A DNA stretch of 64,000 bases, taken from contig NZ_CP085953.1 in assembly GCF_020735385.1 (NCBI RefSeq), positions 1 through 64,000 on the forward strand, written 5' to 3'. The position numbers were made by a program, and so were the translations under genes. Origin of the DNA: Granulicatella elegans (GTDB taxonomy: Bacteria; Bacillota; Bacilli; Lactobacillales; Aerococcaceae). The notes under the pieces were generated by a model. That model saw only the letters and a program-made list of their open reading frames with translations. It made no database searches and was not told where the DNA came from. Below are positions 17,301 through 27,012 of this stretch, in pieces. Each line of letters opens with the position of its first letter. The first letter of the stretch is position 1.

Positions 17301-18515
17301 TTATACACTCTTTCCTCCAAAGTGAGATAAAACATACGTTTCCAACACTTCAGCATCATTGAAAATACTTTGTTCTAAAATCATTTTTTCAACCGTTTTT
17401 AATACTTGCCCAATAATAGGACCTTTTTTATTTAATTTTAAAATACGAATAATATCATGCCCATTTAAATGAATATCATTCATCGAACGAATCGGTAAAG
17501 AATGATACGTTGCTTCTAAGCTTTTCATAGAAGTACTTTTATCTTGAGCAATCAATAATTGCTCTACTTCACAGGCAACTTCATAAGGACAATTATACGC
17601 TAAAAGGAAATTCCACTTTTCTTCTTTTCGTGCACGATACGTTCTATACCCCACTAGTACGTCTCGGATTTGTTCATTCGAAGACTTCCAAGATTTCAAT
17701 AAGTGAGTTACTTCTTTATCGCTAAAATTCAATTCATCTACAAATAAAATCCAAGCTTGTAAGACGCTCATTTCTTTTAAAGGAAATTGTGCAATTTTCA
17801 AAAGAATGTCTTCTTTCCCCTCAAATAATGGACAAGCTTGATATAAGCCCGTTTCAACAAATAATTGCAACGCTTCTTTACGATGACCACTTTGAATCAT
17901 TTTTTCAAATTCAACTTTCATCCGTTCCACGGCTACTTTAGATAAATTCATTTTCAATAAAGAAATAGCATTCTTCGTTTCTTGTTCAATCTGAAATCCT
18001 AATTGACCGACAAAACGCACCGCACGAAACATTCGTAACGCATCTTCATTGAAACGTTCTTTTGCATCTCCAACACATCGAATACATTGGCGTTCTAAAT
18101 CTCCAATTCCATCGAAGAAATCCATTAATTGGTCATCTATCCCGATTGCTAATGCATTAATCGTGAAATCACGTCGTTTTAAATCTTCTTCTAGCGAGCG
18201 AACAAAGGTCACTTTATCTGGATGTCTAAAATCTTCATAACCTTCTTCTGTTCGAAAAGTTGTAACTTCATAACCTTCTTTATGATAGATAACCATAACT
18301 GTCCCATGTTCAATCCCTACATCTACTGTATGAGGAAAGATTTCTTTAACTTCTTGTGGTGTAGCACTTGTGGCAATATCTACATCTGAAATAGGCTTAT
18401 GAAGGAGCATATCTCTTACGGAACCACCAACAAAATAAGCTTCATATCCAGCATCCACCAATTGTTGCATCACAGGTAATGCTTCTAAAAATAATGGTTC
18501 TTTTTGAATAGACAT
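17301..18515 (-). CDS. cca: CCA-adding tRNA nucleotidyltransferase
   Basis: A 404-residue class II CCA-adding enzyme that builds the 3' CCA of tRNAs such as the tRNA-Leu in this window, which lacks it in DNA. The nucleotidyltransferase head has FVGGSVRDMLL (residues 27-37) and the metal-binding DVDIAT. The RRDFTINALAI motif and the neck region with EDALRMFRAVRF, which reads bases through protein contacts, follow. Length matches the Firmicute form. It lies 19 bases after ypiB and probably shares its transcript. Confidence 0.95.
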   Translation of the reverse strand: MSIQKEPLFLEALPVMQQLVDAGYEAYFVGGSVRDMLLHKPISDVDIATSATPQEVKEIFPHTVDVGIEHGTVMVIYHKEGYEVTTFRTEEGYEDFRHPDKVTFVRSLEEDLKRRDFTINALAIGIDDQLMDFFDGIGDLERQCIRCVGDAKERFNEDALRMFRAVRFVGQLGFQIEQETKNAISLLKMNLSKVAVERMKVEFEKMIQSGHRKEALQLFVETGLYQACPLFEGKEDILLKIAQFPLKEMSVLQAWILFVDELNFSDKEVTHLLKSWKSSNEQIRDVLVGYRTYRARKEEKWNFLLAYNCPYEVACEVEQLLIAQDKSTSMKSLEATYHSLPIRSMNDIHLNGHDIIRILKLNKKGPIIGQVLKTVEKMILEQSIFNDAEVLETYVLSHFGGKSV

Positions 18516-18534
18516 TCACTCGCCTCTCTTTCTC

Positions 18535-19062
18535 TTACTTTTCTAGTTCTTTTAATTTTTCTGTTAATTTAATAAACAACTCTTGATTACCAGTTTCTAA
18601 CGCTTGATCAATTTGCGTTAAAATTTCTTGTTTTAAGACATCTGTTTGAATTTCTGCTAATGCTTGATGAACTTCTTCATCAGAAGAACTTTCTTCTTCA
18701 TAAAAAGGATTCTTTTCTAGTATACCAAATTTTACCATGGTTAAGTAAGCATCTTCAAATTCCATTTCAATATAACATTCTTCTTTCCAATTCAAACGAA
18801 TATCATGGAATGCTTGCTCCGGATTATTAAAACGTGTTCCTGCTTTATAAAAATAAAACGATTCATCAGGCGCTTTATCTGTCGAAAACCACATCCCTTT
18901 TGGTGTACAATCCACTCTTTCCACAAAATGAATTTGTTTTAGTAATAATTCATGATTTAATAAATAATTTAAAATCCATAGCGCTTCTCTTCTTTTTAAA
19001 GCATGATTCGATACAAACCATGAAATAAAATTTTTCTTATCATCTAAACTTGGTTGAAACAT
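18535..19062 (-). CDS. ypiB: UPF0302/YpiB (ReoY-like) protein
   Basis: A 175-residue protein of the YpiB/UPF0302 family; the ATG at 19062 has AGGAG eight bases upstream, better than the GTG three codons before. Two regions are typical: an N-terminal helical part with KRREALWILNYLLNH and FVE, and a middle strand region with MWFSTDKAP. In Bacillus and Listeria the homologue (ReoY) helps ClpCP degrade MurA and so tunes peptidoglycan synthesis. The partner TPR gene ypiA lies directly upstream, and a murA gene is present at 41927-43189. The role here is inferred. Confidence 0.85.
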   Translation of the reverse strand: MFQPSLDDKKNFISWFVSNHALKRREALWILNYLLNHELLLKQIHFVERVDCTPKGMWFSTDKAPDESFYFYKAGTRFNNPEQAFHDIRLNWKEECYIEMEFEDAYLTMVKFGILEKNPFYEEESSSDEEVHQALAEIQTDVLKQEILTQIDQALETGNQELFIKLTEKLKELEK

Positions 19063-19074
19063 CTTTTCCACTCC

Positions 19075-20349
19075 TTATGCTTCAAAATATTGTTGTAATT
19101 CTTGTAAATCCTCATTTAATGGTTCTAGCTTTTGTCCATGTTCCAACCATTCTTTTGCTTGGGCAATTCTACCTTCCTCACGAAGGAATCTGACATAATC
19201 CACAATAAACTCTACTGAATCCTTTAAGTCAACACTAGCTTTTTGATAAAATTCCAATGCTTCTTCGAATTCTTCTGAACCTTCTTTTGCTCTTGCCATT
19301 AAATAGAAAATTTGACCATTTTCAAGTCCCTCTTCTATCTCCGATGCTAAAATAGCTTGAACTTCTTCAAACTCTTCTTGATATAATAAAACTTCTGTAT
19401 AAGCTTGCATAATTTCAAATGATTCAGGAGATAATTCATAAGCTTGTTTTAACGCTTCTTGTCCTTTTTCCATTTGTCCAATTGATAAATAACTTACACC
19501 TAAACTAAAGAATGGGTCTTTCTCATATGGATAAGTTTCTGTCATTTTAGATAAACTCATAATCGCTTTTAAATACTCATGTTTAAACATTTGAATATGA
19601 CTTAATCCTAGTAAGGCTTCATAGTTTTCTTCATCACGAGATAAGATTTCTTGATATAATTTTCGGGCATGGTCATAATTTTCTTCTTGAATATCATGTT
19701 TTGCAATACTTATTAATAATTCATTAGAAGATAATTCTAATCCTTCATCGGATACTAGTTCTTGTAAAGGTTCGTCATTTCCAATTTCCAAAGAAGCTTC
19801 TACTAATAATTCTCTAGCTCGTTTTTCTTCTCCAGTTTCTTCAGTTGAATATTTTAAAAATCTTTCTAAATATTGCGCACTTCTCTCCATCGAACCAGAT
19901 TCAAATAATAAAGTGCCAAGATAGAAATCTAAAATGGCTTCTTTTGGAGCTAATTCTTTTGCCAATAATAGTTTTCTTTCAGCTACATCATAATAGCCTT
20001 GGACTTTATATAACTCTGATAAAATCACTAAAACACTTGGGTAGTTCGGGTTATCTTCAGGAATATCATATAAAACAGATAAAGCTTGATCATACTCGCC
20101 TTGATTCACTAATAGTTCAGCTAATAAAATAGTCCAAGCGGATTCTTCAGGTTCAAATTGAGTTAATAATACATACGCCTGTCTTGCTTCATCAAAAAAT
20201 CCACTACTTGCAGTAAATGCAGCTAAATCGATTAATTCTTCAATTTTATCCTCTGTCACTTCATTCATAAACTGATGGAAAAGTGAATAAACTTTTTCTA
20301 ACTCTTGTTCTTCTAATGCATTTTGAATTTGTTCAACGATTGATTTCAT
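19075..20349 (-). CDS. ypiA: Tetratricopeptide-repeat protein, YpiA type
   Basis: A 424-residue cytoplasmic protein made almost entirely of TPR helices: repeats are recognisable from residue 30 onward, for example AWTILLAELLVNQGEYDQAL, AILDFYLGTLLFESG and DPFFSLGVSYLSIGQMEKG. There is no signal peptide. It is a scaffold for protein-protein contacts and is adjacent to ypiB by 12 bases, the order found in Bacillus, where YpiA acts with ReoY in control of MurA stability. It heads a ypiA-ypiB-cca gene group. Confidence 0.85.
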   Translation of the reverse strand: MKSIVEQIQNALEEQELEKVYSLFHQFMNEVTEDKIEELIDLAAFTASSGFFDEARQAYVLLTQFEPEESAWTILLAELLVNQGEYDQALSVLYDIPEDNPNYPSVLVILSELYKVQGYYDVAERKLLLAKELAPKEAILDFYLGTLLFESGSMERSAQYLERFLKYSTEETGEEKRARELLVEASLEIGNDEPLQELVSDEGLELSSNELLISIAKHDIQEENYDHARKLYQEILSRDEENYEALLGLSHIQMFKHEYLKAIMSLSKMTETYPYEKDPFFSLGVSYLSIGQMEKGQEALKQAYELSPESFEIMQAYTEVLLYQEEFEEVQAILASEIEEGLENGQIFYLMARAKEGSEEFEEALEFYQKASVDLKDSVEFIVDYVRFLREEGRIAQAKEWLEHGQKLEPLNEDLQELQQYFEA

Positions 20350-20372
20350 AATTTCTCCATTTCTGTAGGCAA

Positions 20373-20414
20373 CAAAAAAGATGCTATATTGATTTAACTC
20401 TAATATAGCACCTT
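20373..20414 (-). terminator. Terminator of the HU gene
   Basis: On the minus strand TGCTATATT pairs with AATATAGCA and is followed by TCTTTTTTG, about 40 bases after the hup stop codon. Confidence 0.85.
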
Positions 20415-20452
20415 TAGGAACTAGTTTCTATGATAATGTCATAATAAACTGA

Positions 20453-20731
20453 TTAGTTTTTTACAGCATCTTTCAAAGCTTTACCTGCTTTGAATGCAGG
20501 AACTTTGCTTGCTTCGATTTGGATTTCTTCACCTGATTGAGGGTTACGTCCTTTACGAGCAGCACGTTCACGTACTTCAAAGTTACCAAATCCGATAACT
20601 TGTACTTTTTCACCTGCTTGTAATGCTTCTTGAATTGTTTCGAATAATGCATCAACTACTGCTGAAACATCTTTCTTTGTTAATTGCGTTTTTTTAGCTA
20701 CGCGATCTACTAATTCTGCTTTATTTGCCAT
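20453..20731 (-). CDS. hup: DNA-binding protein HU
   Basis: A 92-residue histone-like dimeric DNA-bending protein. The start at 20731 has a GGAGGTGAAACTAAC leader and gives the typical [12 protein letters not shown]. The [21 protein letters not shown] segment (about residues 46-66) is the flexible arm that inserts into the minor groove, with the intercalating proline. Conserved [11 protein letters not shown] closes the fold. It is monocistronic, with a strong promoter 90 bases upstream and its own terminator. Confidence 0.97.
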   Translation of the reverse strand: MANKAELVDRVAKKTQLTKKDVSAVVDALFETIQEALQAGEKVQVIGFGNFEVRERAARKGRNPQSGEEIQIEASKVPAFKAGKALKDAVKN

Positions 20732-20820
20732 GTTAGTTTCACCTCCATCACACAAGAAATAATTCAGTACTTATTGAGTGGTCCAATAATACTGGAAACC
20801 TTACTGTTGATTTCTAGACA

Positions 20821-20849
20821 AGTATACCATTTGATTAACGGACTTTCAA
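20821..20849 (-). promoter_or_regulatory. Promoter of hup
   Basis: On the minus strand TTGAAA (20849-20844), 17 bp, TATACT (20826-20821) with an extended TGG before the -10. The leader would be about 85 bases long. Confidence 0.7.
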
Positions 20850-20869
20850 CGAATAATACTAGGATTTTA

Positions 20870-22183
20870 TCATTTTCTTTGACGAACAATCATATGAATC
20901 GGTGTTCCTTCAAATCCAAAGGCAGCACGAATTCGATTTTCTAAGAAACGTTCGTATGAAAAGTGCATTAATTCTACATCATTGACAAAAACAACAAATG
21001 TTGGTGGTTGAATCGCCACTTGTGTCATATAATAAATCTTCAATCGATTTCCTTTATCTGTTGGAGTCGGATTCATTGCAATAGCATCCATTAATACATC
21101 ATTTAAAATCGAGGATGAAATACGTTTAGAACGAACTTCATGAATTTCTTTTAATAATGGTGCAATTCTGACCAATCTTTGTTTTGTTTTAGCTGAAACG
21201 AACAAAATTGGTGCATAAGATAAGTATAGGAATTCTTTACGAATATTATCTTCAAACTCTTTAAAAGTTGAATTATCTTTTTCTAAAGTATCCCATTTAT
21301 TCACTAAAATAATGACACCTTTTCCAGCTTCGTGAGCGTATCCTGCAATTTTCTTATCTTGTTCTTGAATTCCCTCTTCAGCATTCAAGACAACACAAAC
21401 AATGTCACTACGTTCAATCGCTCTTAATGCACGTAAAACACTGTATTTTTCAGTCGATTCGAAAACACGTCCTTTTTTACGAATCCCTGCTGTATCAATC
21501 ATTTTAAAGATTGTACCTTCTTCGTCCGTAAAACTTGTATCGATGGCGTCACGAGTTGTTCCTGCGACATTCGATACGATAACACGTTCTTCCCCTAACA
21601 TCGCATTCACTAAACTAGATTTTCCTACATTTGGACGACCGATAAAACTAAAACGAACGACATCAGTATCATCTTCTTCATTATCATGTTCAGGGAAAGC
21701 CTTCACTGCAGCATCTAATAAATCTCCAAGTCCTAACCCATGACTTCCTGAAATTGGGAATGGTTCTCCAAACCCTAATGCATAAAAATCAAAAATATCG
21801 GATCTTAATTCTGGGTTATCCACTTTATTAACTGCTAATAATACTGGCTTATTAGTACGGTAAAGCATTTTTGCAATATGTTCATCCGTTGATGTTACAC
21901 CTTCTTTAACACTTGTTAAGAAAATAATGACATCTGCTTCTTCCATTGCAATTTCAGCTTGCATACGAATATTCGACATAAATGGTTCATCTGTAATATC
22001 AATACCACCTGTATCAATAATATGGAATTGATGTCCTAACCATTCACCTTCAGAATAAATTCTATCTCTCGTTACTCCAGCGATATCTTCTACAATCGAA
22101 ATTCTTTCACCAACAACTCGATTGAAAATTGTAGACTTCCCAACATTTGGACGACCTACAATCGCAATAACTGGTGTTGACAT
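20870..22183 (-). CDS. der: Ribosome-assembly GTPase Der (EngA)
   Basis: A 437-residue double GTPase needed for 50S subunit maturation. The ATG at 22183 has AAAGGAGG seven bases ahead. The first G domain starts [13 protein letters not shown] (residue 10), and the second has [13 protein letters not shown] near residue 182. Each carries DTGG/DTAG, NKVD/NKWD and SA(S/K) motifs, and a C-terminal KH-like domain ends the protein. It lies downstream of rpsA, past the rpsA terminator. Confidence 0.97.
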   Translation of the reverse strand: MSTPVIAIVGRPNVGKSTIFNRVVGERISIVEDIAGVTRDRIYSEGEWLGHQFHIIDTGGIDITDEPFMSNIRMQAEIAMEEADVIIFLTSVKEGVTSTDEHIAKMLYRTNKPVLLAVNKVDNPELRSDIFDFYALGFGEPFPISGSHGLGLGDLLDAAVKAFPEHDNEEDDTDVVRFSFIGRPNVGKSSLVNAMLGEERVIVSNVAGTTRDAIDTSFTDEEGTIFKMIDTAGIRKKGRVFESTEKYSVLRALRAIERSDIVCVVLNAEEGIQEQDKKIAGYAHEAGKGVIILVNKWDTLEKDNSTFKEFEDNIRKEFLYLSYAPILFVSAKTKQRLVRIAPLLKEIHEVRSKRISSSILNDVLMDAIAMNPTPTDKGNRLKIYYMTQVAIQPPTFVVFVNDVELMHFSYERFLENRIRAAFGFEGTPIHMIVRQRK

Positions 22184-22201
22184 CAAAATTCCTCCTTTCT
22201 C

Positions 22202-22235
22202 AAAAAATGAGGCTGGGAGTTTTTCCCAACCTCAC
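22202..22235 (-). terminator. Terminator of rpsA
   Basis: On the minus strand GAGGTTGGG pairs with CCCAGCCTC (one GU pair) and is followed by ATTTTTTG. The der ribosome-binding site lies just beyond. Confidence 0.85.
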
Positions 22236-22254
22236 CCTAATTTAATATTTTCTA

Positions 22255-23448
22255 TTAGTCTTCAACAACTAATTCAGATAATTGTTCACCTAAGCGATCT
22301 GCTAATGAAAATGTCACATCTTCTTCAGGTAAAACGTATTCTTCTTCCACAACTTCCTCAACTTCAGGTTTTTCAACAACTGGAGCTTCTTCTAAAGCTT
22401 TAATACTTAATGAAATGCGTTTTTCAACTTCATTTACATCTAAAACTTTAACACTTACTTCTTGTCCTACTTGAAGAACTTCTTGAGGAGTTGCGATATG
22501 TTTATGAGCAATTTGAGAAATATGAACTAACCCTTCTACTCCAGGGAATAATTCAACAAATGCACCAAACGCTGCAAAACGTTTAACAGTACCAACTAAT
22601 GTAGAATCAACTGCTACACGTTCAGTAATGTTGTCCCAAGGTCCAGCAACTGTTTCTTTAATTGATAGAGAAATACGACCTTTCTCAGCATCTAATCCAA
22701 TAACTTTTGCTTCTACAGTTTGTCCAACTGCTAAGAAATCACTTGGTTTTGATACATGTTCATGAGAAATTTCAGAAACATGAACTAATCCATCAATTCC
22801 ACCTAAATCAATGAAAGCACCAAAGTTTGTTAAACGAGCAACTTTACCTGTAACAACTGCTCCTTCATATACTGCTTCTAATGCAGAAGCACGTTTTGCT
22901 GCCTTTTCATTAGCAACGATTTCTTTACGAGATAAAATTAAACGATTATCTGAAGGTAAAATTTCAACAATATCAAATACTAATGTTTGTCCTTTAAATT
23001 GTTTCAAATCTGAAACAAAGTGGTCAGAAATCATTGAAGCTGGAACAAATGCACGAACACCGGCATCTACTACCAATCCGCCTTTAACAACATCTTTAAC
23101 AGTTCCTTCTACTTGTACATGATTATCTGCTTTAGATTGAAGTTCTTCCCAAACTTTACGAGCATCTACACGACGTTTTGAAAGTAAGAAACTGCCATTT
23201 TCTTTATCTTTAATCGGTTTAATAACTACTAAATCTAATACATCTCCCACTTTTACAATATCTTCAATTTTTTCAAATGGAGTTGCTGATAATTCCTTAA
23301 AAGGAATAACACCTTCAACACCTCCACCAATAATACCAACGATAGCTTGTTTATCTTGTAAAACAAGTACTTCTCCTTGAACTAAGTCTCCAACTTGGAT
23401 ATCTTTTACAATATCAAGTGCATCTTGCATTGTTTGTAATTCTGACAT
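22255..23448 (-). CDS. rpsA: Small ribosomal subunit protein S1, four S1 domains
   Basis: A 397-residue RNA-binding protein with four S1 OB-fold domains, the short Firmicute form (six domains in Gram-negatives). Domains start near residues 18, 105, 192 and 278; the last two are the best preserved, with GAFIDLGGIDGLVHVSEISH and GAFVELFPGVEGLVHISQIAH. The C-terminus from about residue 355 is an acidic Glu-Val-rich tail. It has an AGGAGG site. In this lineage the protein binds mRNA or acts as a translation factor rather than being strictly needed for initiation. Confidence 0.93.
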   Translation of the reverse strand: MSELQTMQDALDIVKDIQVGDLVQGEVLVLQDKQAIVGIIGGGVEGVIPFKELSATPFEKIEDIVKVGDVLDLVVIKPIKDKENGSFLLSKRRVDARKVWEELQSKADNHVQVEGTVKDVVKGGLVVDAGVRAFVPASMISDHFVSDLKQFKGQTLVFDIVEILPSDNRLILSRKEIVANEKAAKRASALEAVYEGAVVTGKVARLTNFGAFIDLGGIDGLVHVSEISHEHVSKPSDFLAVGQTVEAKVIGLDAEKGRISLSIKETVAGPWDNITERVAVDSTLVGTVKRFAAFGAFVELFPGVEGLVHISQIAHKHIATPQEVLQVGQEVSVKVLDVNEVEKRISLSIKALEEAPVVEKPEVEEVVEEEYVLPEEDVTFSLADRLGEQLSELVVED

Positions 23449-23578
23449 TTAACTTCCTCCTATAACGCAACCATTCATTCGAACGAAAAAATAATCCTAA
23501 AAATTTATTTTTTCTCCTTTTAACATCATATCACTATTTCTTTCGCAATTCTAGTAATAACCTTTGAAAATGGCTATA

Positions 23579-24238
23579 CTATTGGTTCTTTTGAATGAAT
23601 GCAGTCACTGTTTTTACAACATCTTCAATCGTCATTTTAGTTGTATCAACTTCTATAGCATCATCTGCTTTTTTTAGGGGAGATTCTTTGCGAGTAGAAT
23701 CAATATAATCACGACGTCGAATATCTTCCACCAATTCCTCATAAGACATCTCAATACCTTTTTCTTGATTTTCTATATATCTACGTTTTGCACGTTCTTC
23801 AACACTTGCTACAAGAAAAATTTTAATATCTGCTTGAGGAAGTACAACTGTCCCAATATCTCTTCCATCCATAATAATCGAATGATTTTCCGCAATTTCC
23901 TGTTGTAAATGAACTAATCTAGTACGAACTTCTTTTAGTGCAGAAACTGCAGAAACATTTTTAGTCACTTCCACACTTCTAATCTCATCTGTGACATCTT
24001 CCCCGTTCATAAATACACTTTGCTTTCCATCTTTCATTGTAAAACGAATTTCAATATTTTGAACTAACTCATTAATAGCATCATGGTCTTCTAATGAAAT
24101 GTGGTTACGTAAAACTGCTAATGTCACCACACGATACATCGCACCTGTATCTAAATATAAAAAGTGATTTTCTTTCGCAATTAATTTTGAAATAGTACTT
24201 TTCCCAGATGAAGCAGGTCCATCAATTGCAACTTGCAT
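23579..24238 (-). CDS. cmk: Cytidylate kinase
   Basis: A 219-residue kinase phosphorylating CMP and dCMP with ATP. The P-loop is DGPASSGKST (residues 5-14), the CMP-binding GAMYRVVTLA and the DGRDIGTVVLP motif follow, and the lid region has RRDYIDSTRKESPL. The order LysM-cmk-rpsA-der agrees with the conserved Bacillus ypbE-cmk-ypfD-der neighbourhood. It has a GGAGATATATGTT leader. Confidence 0.96.
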   Translation of the reverse strand: MQVAIDGPASSGKSTISKLIAKENHFLYLDTGAMYRVVTLAVLRNHISLEDHDAINELVQNIEIRFTMKDGKQSVFMNGEDVTDEIRSVEVTKNVSAVSALKEVRTRLVHLQQEIAENHSIIMDGRDIGTVVLPQADIKIFLVASVEERAKRRYIENQEKGIEMSYEELVEDIRRRDYIDSTRKESPLKKADDAIEVDTTKMTIEDVVKTVTAFIQKNQ

Positions 24239-24283
24239 AACATATATCTCCTTTAGATTTTTAAATTTTTCCCTATAACAACC

Positions 24284-24312
24284 TAAAAGGCTGGACTTGC
24301 TGCCCAGCCTTT
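24284..24312 (-). terminator. Terminator of the LysM gene
   Basis: On the minus strand AAAGGCTGG pairs with CCAGCCTTT followed by TAGG; it lies a few bases after the stop codon. The U-run is short. Confidence 0.65.
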
Positions 24313-24317
24313 AGCTG

Positions 24318-24893
24318 TTATTGTCTTGGTTGTAATACTTTTAATTGCATTCCAGGTGAAATATTATTTGTTGTTAATCCATTAATCGATTTTAATGTAT
24401 CAACGTCCATTCCATGATTCACTGCAATTCTATATAATGTTTCACCAGCCTGAACAGTATGACTTCCATATGCACCATTTTGAGTAGTAGGTGCCTCAGG
24501 CGTATTCTGTTCTCTTTGATTATTTTGTTGTTGTCTTGAATTAGATGATGAAGTTGTAGTATTCGCATTTGTTGTAGAAACCGTTGTTTCTGTTGTAGTT
24601 GTTTCTGCTGTAGTTGTTTCTACTACTTTTGTCAACATAACTTCATCTGCTGTACGAGGTTTAACCTCAGCTTTTGAACTTGACCAATAGAACCACATCA
24701 TAAATAATAATGGAGATACTACTACTACAATGAATACAAATAGTAGTACACTTAATAAAGGTGCTGATGCTTTACCATTAGCATTACGAGCACTACGTGA
24801 ATACTGACGTGCTTTTTGCGTATCTTCACCAAATTGGCGATCCCATGGTTGGTCTTCTTTTGGGTTTCTTTCATTATTTAAATTATCAGTCAT
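24318..24893 (-). CDS. Membrane-anchored LysM-domain protein (YpbE-like)
   Basis: A 191-residue single-pass protein. The ATG at 24893 has AGGAGG six bases ahead. A basic cytoplasmic N-terminus (residues 1-45) is followed by one transmembrane helix (about 47-70), a Thr/Ser-rich extracellular stalk with TTTAETTTTE repeats, and a C-terminal LysM domain (about 143-189, YGSHTVQAGETLYRIAVNHG) that binds peptidoglycan. Position beside cmk matches B. subtilis YpbE. The stalk is low-complexity and could be glycosylated. Confidence 0.88.
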   Translation of the reverse strand: MTDNLNNERNPKEDQPWDRQFGEDTQKARQYSRSARNANGKASAPLLSVLLFVFIVVVVSPLLFMMWFYWSSSKAEVKPRTADEVMLTKVVETTTAETTTTETTVSTTNANTTTSSSNSRQQQNNQREQNTPEAPTTQNGAYGSHTVQAGETLYRIAVNHGMDVDTLKSINGLTTNNISPGMQLKVLQPRQ

Positions 24894-25108
24894 TAAAAAT
24901 CCTCCTAAATTCAACCACTGTCGTCTTTAGACTTTTCTCATATAAAACTATAGCATATTTCATCTATAATATGCAATCTTTTCCTTCTTTACATTGTATT
25001 TTAGCATAATTTTTAATATTGTCATCGATTTTTTAAATATTTTGAAAATTTTTAAAAAATATGAGAAACTTACAATAATCATTATTATCTACAAACGGAG
25101 TTTCTTAT

Positions 25109-25351
25109 ATGAATTCAAAAAAAACAAATCCTATCTATGGAAGAGTAGACTGTGAAAGTTGTATCGCCTGCGGCATTTGCCAATTGAAAGCTAGCAATCT
25201 TTTTGAGTACGATACTGATGGGATAGCTTTTATCAAACAAGATAACAATACCGGAAGCCTCCCAATCCCTGAACAAGAAATAGAAGCCTTTAAAGAAGCC
25301 TATACTCACTGTCCAACAGGAGCCATTAAACGTAAAAACTCTCCTTTTTAA
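25109..25351 (+). CDS. fer: Small ferredoxin
   Basis: An 80-residue ferredoxin of the Bacillus Fer type. The cluster cysteines are in CIACGIC (first half) and in the late HCPTGAI, with the YDTDGIAF segment between, as in the single-cluster [4Fe-4S] ferredoxins of Bacilli. An ACGGAG site lies eight bases from the ATG. The extra cysteine in CESC precedes the motif and is not necessarily a ligand. It is divergent from the LysM gene, which is also near fer in Bacillus. Confidence 0.9.
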   Translation: MNSKKTNPIYGRVDCESCIACGICQLKASNLFEYDTDGIAFIKQDNNTGSLPIPEQEIEAFKEAYTHCPTGAIKRKNSPF

Positions 25352-25360
25352 TTCCCTTTA

Positions 25361-25430
25361 AAAACACTTCGGAATCAGATACCTTTCGATATCTGCTGCC
25401 GTTCTTTACTTCTATTAGAAAAGTCAATTT
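25361..25430 (-). repeat. 3'-end hairpin repeat, unit 5 (short, degenerate)
   Basis: CAGATA/TATCTG replaces P4, and the core reads CTGCCGTTC instead of CTGCCGTCC (plus reading). The right-hand arm TTAGAAAAGTC is kept; the left arm is poorly matched. It lies between the convergent fer and the ABC ATPase gene, right at the ATPase stop codon. Confidence 0.6.
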
Positions 25431-26166
25431 ACGACAATACACGCATTAAGAACTCTTTTGTTCTTTCTTTTTGCGGATTTGTAAAGATTTGCTCTGCAGT
25501 TCCCTCTTCCGCAATAACCCCTTTATCCATAAAGATAACACGGTCACTTACGTCTCTAGCAAATTCCATTTCATGAGTTACAATAATCATTGTTAACCCA
25601 GTATGAGCTAAACTCTTCATTGTTTCTAAAACTTCATTTACCATCTCTGGATCTAATGCAGAAGTTGGTTCGTCAAATAATAATACATCTGGTTGCATGG
25701 ATAATGCTCTAGCAATGGCTACACGTTGTTTTTGTCCACCAGATAATTGACGAGGACGAGCATTTAAGTACGCACTCATTCCAACTTTTTCTAGAAAGCC
25801 TTCCGCAATTTCTTCAGCTTCTTCTTTTGATTTTTCCAACACTTTGATAGGACCAACTGTACAGTTTTCTAGTACATTTAAGTTGTTAAATAAATTAAAT
25901 TGTTGGAATACCATCCCTAAATGTGTACGATATTCATAAATATTTGTATCTTCATCTAAAATATTTTTTCCGTTATATAAAATTTCACCAGAAGTTGGTT
26001 TTTCTAATAAGTTTACACAACGTAACAATGTGGATTTCCCTGAACCAGAAGAACCAATAATCGTTACTACTTCACCAGATTGTACTGAAAATGAAATGTC
26101 TTTTAGGACTTCATGAGTCCCGAATACTTTATTTAAATGTTTAATCGTTACTACTTCTTGACTCAT
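25429..26166 (-). CDS. Amino acid ABC transporter ATP-binding protein, probable lysine importer
   Basis: A 245-residue PAAT-family ATPase. Walker A is GSSGSGKST (residues 37-45), the signature is [15 protein letters not shown], Walker B is [11 protein letters not shown], and the H-loop is VTHE. It is the last gene of SBP-permease-ATPase, five bases after the permease. The family normally serves polar amino acids; a lysine riboswitch upstream of the operon points to lysine. Confidence 0.93.
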   Translation of the reverse strand: MSQEVVTIKHLNKVFGTHEVLKDISFSVQSGEVVTIIGSSGSGKSTLLRCVNLLEKPTSGEILYNGKNILDEDTNIYEYRTHLGMVFQQFNLFNNLNVLENCTVGPIKVLEKSKEEAEEIAEGFLEKVGMSAYLNARPRQLSGGQKQRVAIARALSMQPDVLLFDEPTSALDPEMVNEVLETMKSLAHTGLTMIIVTHEMEFARDVSDRVIFMDKGVIAEEGTAEQIFTNPQKERTKEFLMRVLS

Positions 26167-26171
26167 GATTC

Positions 26172-26945
26172 TTATCCTTTTCCTTTCGTTTTTTCGTACA
26201 CAGATGCTATTGAATTAGAATTTAATGGATCTGAATGAATAATTTCATAGTTATCTGGACCGTCCATTCTACGTTCAATATAACGTAAAATTTGTGTTAA
26301 AACAGTTGTCATAATGAAGTATAAAATCAATGTGACAAAGAATGTTTCAAAGTAACGGAAGTTTGCTCCCGCAACTGTTTTTGTTGCAAAGTATAATTCT
26401 GAAACAGAAATAACATTTAACACGGAAGTATCTTTAATATTAATCACAAACTCATTACCTGTTGCTGGTAAAATATTACGAATTACTTGAGGGAAGATAA
26501 CATTCATCATTGTTTGAGTATGTGTCATCCCAATCGCTTGAGCAGCTTCAAATTGTCCTTTATCGATAGAAATAATTCCTCCACGAACAATTTCGGACAT
26601 ATAAGCACCCGTATTAATCGATACAATGAAAATCGCAGCAAATGTACGATCCATATCAATGCCAAATGCTAAAGCTGATCCATAATAGATAACCATTGCT
26701 TGTACAATCATCGGTGTCCCTCTGAAGAACTCTGTATAAGCTGTTAAAATTACATTAGCAATTTTTAAAGTGATTCTTTTCGATTCTTTTACTGGCATCG
26801 GAATGGTCTTTACTAAACCAATCAATAATCCGATAACCGTTCCAATAATTGTACCGATAATAGAAATATATAACGTCACCCAAGCTCCATTTAGAAACAT
26901 TGGCCAATTATCTTGAACAATTTTTACAATCCATTCAATATTCAT
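26172..26945 (-). CDS. Amino acid ABC transporter permease, probable lysine importer
   Basis: A 257-residue HisM/GlnP-family membrane subunit with about five helices. The EAA loop that contacts the ATPase reads [21 protein letters not shown] (around residue 147, read as two adjoining pieces). [12 protein letters not shown] in the first half is also typical. It lies 67 bases after the binding-protein gene and five before the ATPase gene, all under the lysine riboswitch. Confidence 0.92.
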   Translation of the reverse strand: MNIEWIVKIVQDNWPMFLNGAWVTLYISIIGTIIGTVIGLLIGLVKTIPMPVKESKRITLKIANVILTAYTEFFRGTPMIVQAMVIYYGSALAFGIDMDRTFAAIFIVSINTGAYMSEIVRGGIISIDKGQFEAAQAIGMTHTQTMMNVIFPQVIRNILPATGNEFVINIKDTSVLNVISVSELYFATKTVAGANFRYFETFFVTLILYFIMTTVLTQILRYIERRMDGPDNYEIIHSDPLNSNSIASVYEKTKGKG

Positions 26946-27012
26946 GCTTTATCCTCTTTCTTTTTTAGTGATATATCTAGAAAAGTTTCCCCTTCTAGTC
27001 TAATAAAATATG

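Noticed and set aside
20473-20655. 60-codon frame inside hup
   Set aside because: It is an out-of-frame shadow with a Lys/Gln/Val-biased composition and no ribosome-binding site.
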